From the NCBI RefSeq assembly GCF_008831285.2, contig NC_045139.1:28182808-28246807 (forward strand): a stretch of DNA of 64,000 bases, written 5' to 3'. Positions 1 to 12,138 of this stretch are shown here, in pieces (positions within the stretch are counted from its first letter, which is position 1; each line of letters starts with the position of its first letter). The notes under the pieces were generated by a model. It was given only the letters and a program-made list of their open reading frames with translations. It was not told where the DNA came from and ran no database searches. Source of the stretch: Nymphaea colorata (Eukaryota; Streptophyta; Magnoliopsida; Nymphaeales; Nymphaeaceae). The translations under genes were made by a program, and so were the position numbers.

Positions 1-650
1 TACTAAGGCGTACGTCAATCTTGTCATAGCTGAGACTAAGTTGTGCAATAGTTTTCTTCGTCTCCTAATAAGACTTTGGCAATGTTTCACCTTCATGTAA
101 TGCTTCCTTAAGCAATGCCTGTAACAGTTTGAATGATTTGTTGCTCCACCTATTAAGACACTTTATGTGATACAACCGTATAAGAAATGACAATTTGCTA
201 AATTTTGTGCAACCTAGATACAGTACTTGTGCAGCATCATGCAATAACTTGGAATGACTCAAAGTTCTCATTATGTCCTTTCGAAGGTTCATGTTCTTCA
301 TCATTATATCATTAGACATTTGATATATGTCATGCAACAATCCATGCATGTCATCCTGATTTGATTCTACAGTTGAAGTTTCCTGACAAATGCAGATGAT
401 GTGGCCTCTCCATGTTGATATAAATGAGTGAAATTTGGAAAAATTCCAATACAAATCAAATGATCCAAAACAACATCGAAAGTTTGTTATAGAATGTTGT
501 TATATGACAAACATGGACACTTGATCTTCCCATCAATGACAATATTATTGGCAACGACAAACTCAATGAATTCGTTTACTCCATCCACATACTCATCACT
601 TGTCCTATTAAATGTACATAAAGTTATTCATCATTTATGTGCCAAGGCAT
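1..650 (-). pseudogene. CACTA (En/Spm) TNP2-type transposase, N-terminal relic
   Basis: Read on the minus strand, about 600-400 gives a transposase-associated zinc-finger-like stretch (residues such as DEYVDGVNEFIEF, GKIKCPC, FPNFTHLYQHGE). After it, 454-1 gives the start of the TNP2 domain (DDMHGLLHD, LYLGCTKFSKLSFL, LNRWSNKSF, GETLPKSY). This order is that of plant CACTA transposases. The frame shifts between the two parts, and in-frame stops interrupt both ends (after LPKSY near 65, and near 490), so it is a dead copy. The catalytic part lies beyond the left edge. No CACTA terminal repeat was seen to the right, so the element end is not defined. Confidence 0.75.
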
Positions 651-2450
651 TTAATGTTCAACTTTTCATATGTTACTGTTGCATAACCCAACTTCTGTCT
701 GCCATAGACGTAACAAATGTTAATACAAGAATCCCTTTTCAAAACAATAAAAACATAAACAATATTAGTTTAAATATAAGCGTTTACATAACAAGTCTAA
801 AGCCATGACAAGTGATTGAAGATAGGCATGTTCTATAAGAGAATGATACAACGTTTTCTTCGTAATGCAATGATCTAGCATTACAAATGAAACCCTCAAA
901 AAGGAAAAAAATTAATCCTGAAAAATTACAATCACAATCTATGATAAGACTTCACCTGAATAGAATCAAATTTACACCTACTTCTTGCATCTAACAATCA
1001 AACGTCAAGGTTGGGGCTGCATATGTTGCAAAGGGGCACGAGGAATGGCAAATAGCATTCTAGGTTAATCATTCATTATATATTTGTTCTCATTCATTCA
1101 AGTAATACATGCTTTCATTCTTTTAAGTTATACACATACAAACAAAGACATGGGTGCAGCAAAGCAAAACAAAGACAAGTATGAAAATCAATGTCTAAAC
1201 TATTAATGTTTTACCAAGTAACAGGTAAGTAGTAAAAGATGAAACAAATTCTTCTTTAACCACAAAAGTAACATGTAAGCACTAAAAGAATCCATTTGTA
1301 GATGTTAAAAATAAATATCTTATTTAGATCGAAATTGAGAAGATGGGAATGAAAGGTGAAAGCGGGACCTACTATGTGGCTTAAGCCATGTCATAAATAA
1401 CAGAACACATGCAGTTATCAATCAAAGATTCTCCAAGGCACAAAATTGGCTCTGGTCCCCTTATCAGCTTCACACAGAACATGTAATATTATCACTATCA
1501 AAGTCTTAATGTGACACATACATTATCCTATGGTGATGAAGAGACCATTTCGCACGTCCAAGAAATCCAATACAGGATCATGGACTTTATGTTCCCAGCC
1601 AACAACTCAACACATGCCAAGGCAAATAATAATAGAAAGTAATTCAGTATTAAACTAATGAAATGCTTAAAAAAGCATTAGAAACAAAGGGGAGTAATCT
1701 ATACATACAACAAGTAGGGAACAGAGCTAGCCAAGGCTAGCTTACTCCTGGTCAAACTCAAATTTTGACCAGAATTGAATTAAAGAAAAATACAAAAAAT
1801 AAAAAAATGTAAATAATAACAACGATACTAAATACATACATACATATACCATACATACACATACATATGTATATAGACACACACAATGCATACATATCTT
1901 AACACCTTCGTCAAACTTATGGTGCAATTACAAAAAATTTGCCAAGAAAAAAAATTAAATATAGGTAAATAGATAGACTTGTTGAAGAAATCTGGTGAAA
2001 GATAAAGCAGATATTTAATTTTCAAGCACTCTTATTTGATGCAGTGTCAGCACATTTCTATGTGCTCCATCACTAGTGAAATGTGTGCATGCAAAATATC
2101 TCCCAATAACCCGAATGCTACCACACTAATACATGATATATATCTAAGGGAGAATAATTTATATGAGATGAATCTGTTATCTCTCTTCATAATATTTCTT
2201 GCTGACGTCTTTTAAGTGCCTTCATTCTTTCTTCATCCTCGTCCTCATAATTTTTCTTTTTTTGAATGGTTTTCTTCACCAACAATGTCGATTTTGTTGT
2301 TTCTAGGTAGTTTACTACATTTTTTCTAACAAGTGTTTTTATAGTAGTGCTAAAATAAATACCTTTTTTCAGCACATATATATCAGAAAAAGCAACTAGA
2401 AGATTTGTCAGCGAAGAGAATTTTCTATGGAAAGACAGTGTTGAGGAGGG
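650..2450. other. AT-rich non-coding stretch
   Basis: No gene is supported here. The stretch has short ATACATAC-type simple repeats near 1835-1880 and an 88-codon minus ORF at 2187-2453 with a lysine- and glutamate-rich end but no recognisable family. The sequence around 1735-1810 resembles 8555-8650 (GTCAAACTCAAATTTTGACC versus a similar motif followed by an A-rich run), which suggests a shared low-copy repeat. Confidence 0.4.
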
Positions 2451-2679
2451 CATGTACTGTCACTGGAATTTGCAACTTGTGCAAATTGACTTTGGAATCA
2501 ACTTTGGAAATGAGACTTGCTGATTTAATGAGGAGTCTCTTTAGAGTAGACTAGGGAAGAAACACTAGCTCCTTCTCTTGAGCATCATGCGTTGGCAAAA
2601 GGGCAATTGGTTACCTTCAGATCTAAGATAATTTCTTATAGAGAACCAAACTCTAGAAGTTGTTGTAAAGAAAATTGTT

Positions 2680-3195
2680 TTGCATATTATGCTAACTAGA
2701 GCAAAACAAATACGTGCATATGATCAACGGATAGCATGTAAGGACTGTGTGGAATTTGTGCTACATGGAACAATAATTTTTGCATGTCTAGAAAGTAGAT
2801 CAAATCAGTCAAAAGTTGAAAGTTTACATGATGTGATAGAAGGTGAAAGATTACACACGAACAATGGATCTAAAAAATCTAGGTCCAAAGAAGTTAGGAG
2901 ATCAAAGAACCTGGTTTCAGATTCTGAGAACATGTTGCTTGATACAGCAAAACAGAAGCTACCCAAAGGAAAGTGCTTAGGAACAGCAAGGGGTTGTGGA
3001 AGATACCCCAGCTCTACGACTATCAACCATCAAGTAGAAGAAGAAGATACAAGTCAGTTACACACATCTGAGAAGCAAATTTTGTCTCATCCTTCCATGC
3101 CTAAGAGAATGTCATCATGTTGGGAAGAAAATACTGATTTCAGCCTCAAGTTTGGCGGTGATGCGTTGAACTTTTTACACTTGAGAAAAAAGTGA
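2680..3195 (+). CDS. 171-codon ORF of unknown nature
   Basis: An open frame of 171 codons starting MHIMLTRAKQIRAY. It is hydrophilic, with a basic KKSRSKEVRRSK stretch at about residues 64-75, and shows no signal peptide or membrane segment. I recognise no family. It lies between a CACTA relic and a copia LTR, has no visible promoter, and has no partner exon that I can find. It may be a fragment of a transposon-carried gene or a chance ORF. It is listed because it is the longest plus ORF in the first 10 kb. Confidence 0.2.
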   Translation: MHIMLTRAKQIRAYDQRIACKDCVEFVLHGTIIFACLESRSNQSKVESLHDVIEGERLHTNNGSKKSRSKEVRRSKNLVSDSENMLLDTAKQKLPKGKCLGTARGCGRYPSSTTINHQVEEEDTSQLHTSEKQILSHPSMPKRMSSCWEENTDFSLKFGGDALNFLHLRKK

Positions 3196-3421
3196 GTCTT
3201 TTCCCACCATAGATGAGATGAAAGGATAGAAGCCACAAGTAGTCTTTTCATGAAAAAGGGAAGCTTAAAAAACAGCAATGCTTCTTGAGGTGCCTAAACA
3301 ATCTTTGCCAGCTTTATCTATCTCCTCGTAGATCAAAGCCTTGATAGTAAATTCTCAGCCAATAACTCAATATAAGCCACAAAATAAGGCTTATTTGAAG
3401 CACAATATGATATGGTGACAC

Positions 3422-3689
3422 TGTAAGATTTTGATGTATATCACCAAACTACCATATGAAGTTTTAAGGAGGTGCAGGAAGATGAGAAGAGGAACAGGCT
3501 GCTTGAGAAAAGAGAAAGAGAAGAAAGAGGACCGTTGGCTTGGTACCTACCCCTTGTCATTACTATATACTAATTTTTGTTACAAGGAAATACACAAAAT
3601 AACAATAAAAATTAAATGCCACCACCTATTAAGTGTGGCATGTGGTGGAGATGGGTTGGGTCTGACTTGACCCGAACCATATCTTAACA
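3422..3689 (-). repeat. 3' LTR of the copia element
   Basis: A 268-bp block beginning TGTTAAGATATGG and ending ATCTTACA on the minus strand. It is bounded on the inner side by a polypurine tract. Its last ~120 bp match 8386-8505, which fixes them as LTR pairs. Confidence 0.75.
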
Positions 3690-3705
3690 ACCCCCCTCAA
3701 GTTAT
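3690..3705 (-). other. Polypurine tract
   Basis: On the minus strand, AACTTGAGGGGGG directly precedes the LTR start TGTTAAG. This is the expected plus-strand primer position of an LTR retrotransposon. Confidence 0.75.
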
Positions 3706-5110
3706 GCATGAGATTTGATTACATATAACTTGTTCTTCAATTCCCAGAAATGATGCCCTGTGAGACCCTTGGTAAATAGATCAACCACTTGTTGAGACGT
3801 GGATATATAAGTATGAACAATTTCGTTCTCCTCAACCTTCTGGCAAATGAAGTATTGATCAATCTCTATATGCTTAGTACGATTATGTAAAATAGAATTG
3901 AAAGCAATCTTTATTGCACTTTGGTTACCGCAAAATGGAGATGATTGAGCAATGGGAAGAGAAAGTTCCCAAAGATGATGACGCAACCATGAAGGTTCAG
4001 CTATGCCAGTAGTCATTGCCCTATATTCTGCCTTAGTGCTCGATCTGGCAATCGCACGTTGTTTCCTGCTACTCCGGCAAATAAGATTGGAATTAAAAAA
4101 AATACAATAACTTGAAACTAATCGTCTATCATATGGATCACCAGCCCAATTTGTATCAGTATAGGTTGAAATTGTATGTCCATTCAAATAAATAGACTAT
4201 CTTGTGTAGACGAGTCCATCCTCAAGAGTAGCCTTAGGATAACACAAAATATGTTTAGTAGCATCCATATGTCCTTCTATGGGTATGTGCATAAATTGAG
4301 AAACTTGATTCACTGCATATACTATGTCTGGGCATATAAAAGTGAGCTATTGCAACATGCCAACTATACTCCAATAAAAAGTAGGATTTGAGTATGTATC
4401 ACTCCCATCAAAGGCATTCAATTTTGTGTTGAGAATACTAAGAGTATTTATGGGCTTGCAATTTGTTATACCTGCTCTATCTAAAATATCAAGAGTATAT
4501 TTGTGCTACGTAAGAGTTAACGTGTCACCCTTTCTATCAAGCTCAACACCCAAAAAGTACCATAGTTCACCAAGATCCTTCATCTTGAATTGTTGTTTCA
4601 ATACTTTCTTAACATGAGATGTATGACATGAAGAATTTTCAATAACAACTATGTTATCTACATATATGAGTAGCCAAGTTGTAATTTCACTTGAATGATA
4701 TATGAGTAAGGAATAGTCAAGTGAACTTCTGAGAAAACCAGCCTACTGTATATGAAGAGAAAATCCATTGAACTCTGAGCGAGATGCTTGCTTAAGACCA
4801 TATAGCGATTTTTGTAATTTACACACCCATTGAGTTGGATCATTGGTAGCATAATCTAGAGGTTGTTTCATATACATTTCTTCTTTTAGAAAACCATGAA
4901 GAAAAACATTTTTAACATATAAAGTCTATCCATGTGAGACTGCAAGAGAAATGATAACCCGAATTGTTCTCATCTTGATAACTGGATTGGAAGTCTCATC
5001 ATAATTTTTTCTGCATTGTTGAGTGAAGCCTCTAGCCACAAGATGAGCCTTATATCTATCAGTACTTCCATTAGGTTTATATTTGAGTTGTAAACCCATT
5101 TTGAACCCAG
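3702..5110 (-). pseudogene. Copia reverse transcriptase and RNase H, degenerate
   Basis: RNase H is best preserved (4187-3702). It has a TDTNWAGDPYDRR motif, then the RSSRKQRAIARSSTKAEYRAM region, then NRTKHIEIDQYF and the VVDLFTKGL tail, all standard for copia RNase H. RT is present upstream at about 5110-4200 with many stops and frameshifts: GSKWVYN, then [14 protein letters not shown]-like residues near 4830-4790. No continuous RT frame survives. It lies between integrase and the polypurine tract, as expected. Confidence 0.85.
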
Positions 5111-5503
5111 TACATTCTTATTATCTGGACGAGGGACAATCTCCTAAGTTTGACATTCATTTAAAGCAGTCATTTCTTCATTCATAGCCTCGACCCAATA
5201 TTTGCTTCTGCATGTGTGCTCATCACATATTGGCTCCATTTTTTTGCTCAATTATGTCATAAAAAGTTAAAAATCTAAAGATAAGTTATCATAACTTACC
5301 CATCTATCAATGGTGTGTCACACATGTTCTGATCTACGTGGGCAAGTGAAAGTAATTTCTAGAGAGGTTGCTGGAGCTAATCATCGAGTATATACTATCC
5401 TGAAAAACGATTAGGTGAAGACATGTTGTTCATATGAGTAGATGGAGGCATGTTGTCCATCTGAACATCTGAGGCTGCCTCGAATACATTCATAATTGTG
5501 TCA

Positions 5504-6600
5504 CTATGTGTTATGGTATGCATCAGCTCCTTGACCTAATATCTCGGCGTTCAGCCATGAAACATGTGTATTATCTCTTGTATTGAACGTAACATGTGGC
5601 TCCTTTAAATCCTTCAACCTGAGGTCATAAAAAACAACATATCGTGAAATATGCACGCAACCAGTCTTTGGATTGTAACATCTATAGCCCTTATAATTTT
5701 TTGCATAAATCACAAATCTTCATATAATAGCTCGATCTTGAAACTTATTTCTCAAGGAAACATCAACAGGAACACAACAAACACATCCAAAAACATGTAA
5801 TTCATCATAATTTTATTGTTCTTGATGTAAAATAAAGAATAGAGTTTTCCCTTCAAGTATAGATAGTGGCAGTCGATTAATGACATGAACAATAGTATGG
5901 AAGGCTTCAGTCCATAAATTCATGGGCACATCTGTGTCATGCAGCATACTTAGTGCACTTTCAACTATGTGTCTATGCTTTTTTTTTAGCAAGACCATTT
6001 TGTTGTGGTGTGTGTAGACAGAAAATTTATTTAGTGATCCCATGATTTAGTAAATATTCAGTAAATTCATTTGAGATGAACTCACCCCCACCATCACATT
6101 ATAAATGTACAATATTACTAGAGTATTTGTTTTGGACCAAGGCATGAAATTGAATGAACAAGCGAAAAACCTCTGATTTGCTTTTCATAAAATAGATTCA
6201 TGTGTAATGTGAATAAAAGTTAATAAAAGCAACATAATACTTGCTCCTAGAAAAAGAAGAAATAGGAGCAGGCCCCCAAACATCAGAATATATAGTATCA
6301 AATAGCTTCAAAGCTCGCTTATTTATTGAATGAAAATGGAGAGCATGGCTCTTACAAATATGACAAGCACATGCTAGACTCGTTGACTAGACTTATGTAA
6401 TAGTCCATCTGCAACAAGACTTTGAATGGAAGACCGACTATAATGTGCTAAATGACCATGCCAAATGGATGGCTTATCATACTCTGTTATATTAAATTCA
6501 CTCTGATTGGAAAAAGATGAATCTGAAAAACATGACTTGGACTTTTGGAGTTTCTTCAATGACGTACATGTCTCCTTTGCAAACACCCTCAACAAATGTC
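5504..6600 (-). pseudogene. Copia GAG-pre-integrase and integrase, degenerate
   Basis: From upstream to downstream on the minus strand: a pre-integrase finger (SIWHGHLAHYS at about 6470, CHICKS near 6355), then integrase blocks YSDVWGPAPISS (about 6280), CDGGGEFISNEF (about 6090) and TPQQNGLA (about 6010), and a C-terminal piece with NPKTGCVHISRYVVF (about 5660). Where the family normally has the third acidic catalytic residue, this copy reads lysines in an A9 run (about 5970-5985) that also shifts the frame. Integrase is therefore inactive. Confidence 0.85.
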
Positions 6601-6800
6601 ATCTTGGTTCGAGCATCCTTAACATAAACAGAAGAATGTGTAAACTCAACAGAGGAATGAGTATCATCAATAGGCTTTGACATAGAAATAATATTTTTCT
6701 GGACATCTAGAACAATAAGGACATTTTTTAAAGGTAGGAAAGAATGGGACATGGATATTTGTGCATTTTCAATATGAGATATTTTGTGATGGGAACCATC

Positions 6801-6992
6801 TCATGTGACAACTAAGCCTTTATCTAAATAAGGGAGAGCACTAGAAAGCTTACCTGCATGATCAGTAACATGAGCTGCAACACCAGAATCCACATACCAT
6901 AGTCCTTCCTCGTTTTGCTTAAGATTAACTTTGGACAAAGCTGCCATTAAGATCTGTTGCACATTAGGAGGAATATTTGGTGCAGCTATCAT
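6801..6992 (-). pseudogene. Copia aspartic protease fragment
   Basis: Contains GLWYVDSGVAAHVTD, the DSG active-site region of copia proteases. It sits between the zinc knuckle and the pre-integrase finger. The fragment is short and open only for 63 codons. The following frame (6752-6498) carries the rest of the protease and linker with a frameshift. Confidence 0.8.
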
Positions 6993-7039
6993 GTTCGATA
7001 TAGTTGGCCATGCTGCCTTATTGTCATGCTTAACCTGCT

Positions 7040-7923
7040 TTCCATTATTATGAGGATTATGCCAACATTTTGACTTTACATAACCTCTCCTATTGCAATA
7101 AAAACAAGTAGGTATCCTTTGTGGTACATTTGCCTATCCATTTGTGTTTGGTATGGAAAGAATACCTCTTCCCGTCCCTGCCTATGAGTTCCAAACTCTA
7201 GGACAACTTCCTTGCAAAGTGTAAGTGACAGTGACTAACATATTATGACTGACAGAAAAAATAATTCTTGTTATTGTATATGACTTGCTTCATGCTAAAT
7301 CAATTTCGCTTTCAAGTCTTCAAAAGAAGGAAAAATAGGTAATACCTCTAAAGTCGTGCAGAAAACATCAAAATTTGACCTCAATCCACTCAGAGCTCAC
7401 TGTACTTTGTCCTTGTCACTGACTGGATGTCCTATGATTAATCGCTGTCATTTTTAATCTCATGTATATACTCCAAAACTAAGTGTGTTCCTCACTTGAT
7501 ATCTTGAAACTGCCTCTTGAGTTGCATGAATCCTGCTTCTGATACTTGACAATATGTAGTAGCAAGTACACTTCATAACTCAAGTGCTGAAAGATCGTTA
7601 TCAACGCCCCCCAAAACTTCCTTTGATAGTGTGGAGGTAATATATGCAACAAGGGACTGATCATGAGTCATCCATGTCTTATATTCAGGATTGGATTAGG
7701 CAATGGTTTCTTGAATATGCCCTATAACATTCTTAACTTCCTGCATGATCCATTCTAATGGCACAGGTGTGGTGTCATTGAGATGTCCATAGAGATGGTG
7801 ATTCTTGATAAGGGGGATTATTTGACGTTTCCATGCCAAATAATTGGTATGGTTCAACTTTTGTGAGATGAGTTGAGAGAGGAAACTAGACAACAATATA
7901 GTAGAATTGCGGTTGTGATCCAT
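7040..7923 (-). pseudogene. Copia gag with mutated zinc knuckle
   Basis: The gag N-terminus begins MDHNRNSTILL at 7923 and includes KLNHTNYLAWKRQIIPLI and GHLNDTTPVP, the typical copia gag start. The knuckle near 7110-7070 reads CFYCNRRGYVKSKCW. The CX2CX4HX4C pattern is kept except that the histidine is tyrosine. Several frameshifts lie between the two ends. Confidence 0.8.
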
Positions 7924-8000
7924 ATTTAAACTTAGAGGATGGACGTGTAAGGGTAGGAACTTAGGGCAGACAACTTTGGAAATTAGGGCATGATAGATCT

Positions 8001-8408
8001 AGGAATTAGTGCAGACAACAACAGTTTTGGGATTAGGGCAGGAAAATAGAAAGTAGGGCAAAAATCAGAGATATTGGGCTTAGGCTGAAAAATAGAGATT
8101 AGGGCAGAAAAATAGAGATTAGGGGAGAAATCAGAGATTCTTACCAGACTAATCTCATTGGCAAAACCTTTCTCTGATACCACATAAGATTTTGATGTAT
8201 ATATAGGAATTAGTGCAGACGACAACAGTTTTGGGATTAGGGCAGGAAAATAGAAAGTAGGGCAAAAATCAGAGATATTGGGCTGAGGCTGAAAAATAGA
8301 GGTTAGGGCAGAAAAATAGAGATTAGGGGAGAAATCAGAGATTCTTACCAGACTAATCTCATTGGCAAAACCTTCCTCTCATACCACATAAGATTTTGAT
8401 CTATATCA
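8001..8408 (-). repeat. Tandem 204-bp duplication of the copia leader, two primer-binding sites
   Basis: 8001-8204 and 8205-8408 are near-identical direct copies. Each includes leader sequence, a Met-tRNA primer-binding site, and the last ~20 bp of the LTR. The site at 8172-8182 reads TGGTATCAGAG on the minus strand. The second, at 8376-8386, reads TGGTATGAGAG with one mismatch. The outer copy is the one next to the LTR. Confidence 0.8.
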
Positions 8409-8505
8409 CCAAACCACTAGATGAAGTCTTAAGGAGGTGCGAGAAGATGAGAAGAGGAACAAGCTGCTCGAGAAAAGAGAGAGAACAAAGAGGCAAAGAG
8501 GGGAC

Positions 8506-9770
8506 CGAGATAGCTGATGGAGATCAATCACTAGTTAATGGTTAGAGAACTAGCTAATTGCTAGCTAAGTGTTGGTTAATGTCTAAGTTTGACCACAACT
8601 GAACTAAAATAAAAAACACACAAATAAAATATAATACACAAATTCCACAAATGATACTCATACACTCAAACAACAAGTATATACATATATTAATAGACAT
8701 CAGAACTAAGTTTGGGATCATTTTGCTTGATTCAAGGTGTGGATATCTAGAATAGAGAGTCAAAATGGTAGGAAGTTGGGTTGGATAGTAACCAACTTGG
8801 CCAAGGCAAGTCGACTATAAACCTTATATTTTGACATGAGATAAGTTCATGAAAATTGAATACCAGAACTCACAAATATCAGATGACAAATAAAAACATT
8901 AATTTCATAAAAAATACCTTTAAGAAATTCCAATAGTAAAATGACACCTATAAAAGCTGAAAAGCACCCCAAGTAAAAGAAACTGACTCTGAAGGTGATG
9001 CTACAAATAAGAGGGTGAAATACATACCAAAAATCACATTTCTGGTAATAAGTGTTTCAATTAGTTTGTCTAAAAAGAAAAGAGTTTGTGACATCTATCA
9101 ATTGGATAAATGCAGGTTTTAAATTATTTTTTATAAGACAACTCTTACACTTTGTCAAAGTTCATCTACTATCAACTACTGACAGGAGTTAATGAAGCAT
9201 AAAACATTGCAATAAATAGAATGCTTGCATTACCCCACTATGTTGGAAAAATATGAAATAGCATGCATGCACTTGAAACCATGAATTTTGATACATATTA
9301 TATTAAGAGGTAATCACGAAAGAATTATCCACAGTCTAATATCAATAGGAAAAGGCCTCCTAGAAGTACCAAAGTTTTTAGTAGATCCAAAGTTTATACC
9401 CCCAATTTTCACTTCATCAATTTGCTTTTTCTAATAAAGAAACATCTTCTAAAAAACTTCATGTGATTCTGAAGATAGAGGCAAAGTGAGAAATGGTAGA
9501 GGGCAATAACATTACTGACCTTCCAACAAGTAGCTAGGAAGGAAAAAAGATGCATGTGACATGACATGATCCATTGTAAGATATCAAGCACAAAGTCACT
9601 TGTACAGCCAGTGAATCCCTTTCACAAGAGAAGCTACACGCAAAAAATGTACGTACATGGCAATTCATTTTTTTTTTTTTAGAAAATTGCTGATTTGAGA
9701 ATCATAGATTTAAATATGTTAGATAAGTTAATCTCATCCACAAAAAGGATATCCCAATCATGGAAGCACA
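8506..9770. other. Non-coding, AT-rich
   Basis: No supported gene. The start of this stretch replaces the expected outer part of the copia 5' LTR, so it may be a later insertion or a deletion junction. A TAGCTAATTGCTAGCTA palindrome-like run sits near 8552. ORFs here are short and unconvincing. Confidence 0.4.
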
Positions 9771-9966
9771 TAGGGGCAAAGCTAGGATTTCCTTTTGAGG
9801 GTGGGCCAAACGGCCCATCGAACTTATCCGGGTAGGGTCAAACTAAATCCGAATCTAAAAAATACATTACCCAACAAAAAATTTTAAATTTGTGTAATGT
9901 AATTTTTTTTTCAATTAGTTGGGGTGGGGGCCACAGCCTAGGCGGCCCTCCCTCCCTCCTCCCCTA
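9771..9966. mobile_element. Small hAT-like non-autonomous element with 8-bp target duplication
   Basis: A 196-bp element begins TAGGGGCAAAGCTAGG and ends CTCCTCCCCTA, so the outer 6 bp are inverted repeats. It is flanked by the direct repeat GAAGCACA (9763-9770 and 9967-9974). An 8-bp duplication and a TAGGGG-type terminus fit hAT MITEs whose ends read like 'TAGGGGCGGAGCCAGG'. It has no coding capacity. Confidence 0.7.
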
Positions 9967-9974
9967 GAAGCACA

Positions 9975-12130
9975 TCCTTATGTGCACAAACAACATGGAA
10001 ATATTTCACTAAGCAGTACTCTTTGTCTGAAATTTTGATATGTTCTTCAAAGAATGAAAGGAAAAAAAATCAATGAACTATGACGTTGTCTTTTTTCTCT
10101 GCTGATTGCAGTCAGTTGCAGAAAAATGCAAGGCATCTGAGTTAAAAATGTGAAACTAGGCACTAATGTGGCACACAGTGGATGCAAAAGCATGTATGAC
10201 CAGTAAATCATAAAAGTGATAAGAAGTGACATATGAAACCGAAGCAAGGAAGAGCACTTTTTAGAAGTAATTTGTTTGGAATGGAAATAGATTTAGCAAC
10301 AAAAATATAAGTATCAAAAGAAGCACATCAACTTTCATATGAATCGATGCACAACTTTAGATTGTCACAAACAAAATCGATCGCTTGAGAGAAGGCTTTC
10401 ACAAGCTATAGACAAAAAGATGTCTCGCCTACTGTGCCATCGGCTCTTCACTAACAAAATTGGTGGTTGTTTGCATCCCAAAATTTTCATTGGTTTTGGA
10501 GTGTTTCAGAAAAATAAGGTTTTCTTTTGAAAGAGGAAAGAAATGGACTCGCCCGTCGGTACGAGGATCGACCGTTCTCGGCACCTTTACCGGAGGTAAT
10601 CAACCAAAGGGCTATGTTTATCATTGATGCATTTCGTTTTGACTTAAACATCTTTTTTATTCTATATGCGATGTAGAAAATATTGAAAGTTTGATGTTTC
10701 AAACTTTTGAAAAGATTCTTGAAGAGTTGCTTGAAAATGTGAAATGTTTTGAGGAAAAAGTGGAACTAGTAAATATCATTTGAAAAACTTGTGAAATCAT
10801 TTTAAAATCACTTTAGTGTTCTCTTAAGACTTTAAGTAGGTTTGAGATTTTGCTTTAATTCGGTTACCACCTAGTTAGAGCTCCATCTCATATTGCTTAA
10901 GTTCTTTTGAAGAAGTGCTTGTGATCATAAGTGAAATAAAGTGGGTGAGAATGCATAGATGCATTTATCCTATATGATTAGAAGAATGTAAAACATTTCT
11001 ACCACAACATTCATCTAAAGTCATTCCTACCACAACATACATCTAAGATTTTGTTGTTATAATTATTGTATATAAGAAAGAAAAGTTTTTGAAAAGGGAT
11101 AGAGATTGTAGACCATCAAGCATGACTCCAATATTAGGTCATCACTTGGTTTGTGGTCTTAATGAAGTTGATAAATAGAAAGCTTGTGAGAGGAGAATGC
11201 TAAAAAAATACAAGAGATAAAACACTCTTATGAAAGGAAAGAGAGAGAGATAGAGAAAGACATGCATATATGTGTACATACCATCACATATACACATATA
11301 CGAAAGCTTAAGAGAAAAAGATGTATTTTTGAAGAGAAAAAGAGAAGTTTTAGAGGAAAAGAAAAATATACATACCTATATATAGGTATGTATAAGAAAT
11401 TTCGTAAGTGGAGATATTTGTCTTGAAAAGAGGAATGAAATATTCGAAAGAGAGGAAATAGAGCACATATGTATACGCATTCATGCATATATGAAAATTT
11501 GTAAAATGGAAAGTAAAAGCATAGAGAGAGAAAGATAAGGGGATCATCATGTGTGCATGGATGTATATAATATGTACACACATATGTGCCTTCACAAGAT
11601 TAGAAATCAAGGAATAACTTAAGATTACCAACTTCAAGTTTAATATGGGCCGGAGGGGAGCTTGCACTCATGCAAGAGTCTAAGCTAAGTCCCTAAGGCC
11701 ATATTAGGAGGTTAGTTTTGAAAATGTTTTGGAAACTATGATTTATAGAATGTTATTACTTAGTTATTACAAGGGATATATTTCTTCCACTGTTGGGTAT
11801 GGAAGAAAACAAGCAATATAATGAGACACTTATTATGGTTCCTAATGGGGTGATTAGGAAGGAAACCTATACGCAAGGACATGAGAATGCATTTTTAACA
11901 TGTACATATTCGTGAAGGTTTCTCCGGGTTGGACAAGTCCCAACCTCAAAAATTAATAATAAGATAAAAATGAAGAACCCCAAGCCACACTCTCATTCTC
12001 ATCATACATTCACATATAAACAGAAAACCAAACAACTATGCATGGGTGATACATAGACAATATTCAAGGAAGGAAAAAGAGAGAGAGAGAGAAGATGATA
12101 GGAAGAGAAAGATTCAACTAGGAGGGCATA
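9975..12130. other. Non-coding, probable retroelement debris
   Basis: No gene is supported. Sequence at 10550-10610 is locally GC-rich, like a retroelement leader, and then becomes AT-rich. ORFs at 11228-11667 come from GA/TATA-rich simple sequence. The stretch runs without a clear break into the tandem arrays to its right. Confidence 0.3.
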
Positions 12131-12138
12131 ATATAACT

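Larger units (their letters stand above)
3422..8505 (-). mobile_element. Ty1/copia LTR retrotransposon, decayed, near full length
   Basis: On the minus strand the order is partial 5' LTR (about 8386-8505), primer-binding site, gag, zinc knuckle, protease, integrase, RT, RNase H, polypurine tract, and 3' LTR (3422-3689). Protease before integrase before RT is the copia order. The 3' LTR starts and ends TG...CA on either strand. Only about 120 bp at the inner end of the 5' LTR is recognisable. Beyond 8505 the sequence no longer matches the 3' LTR, so the 5' end is deleted or interrupted and no target duplication can be confirmed. Every domain carries frameshifts or stops, so the element cannot be autonomous. 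Confidence 0.85.

Noticed and set aside
11228-11667. Two overlapping hydrophobic ORFs of 105-117 codons
   Set aside because: Low-complexity GA/TATA-rich sequence on the opposite strand. No recognisable domain.
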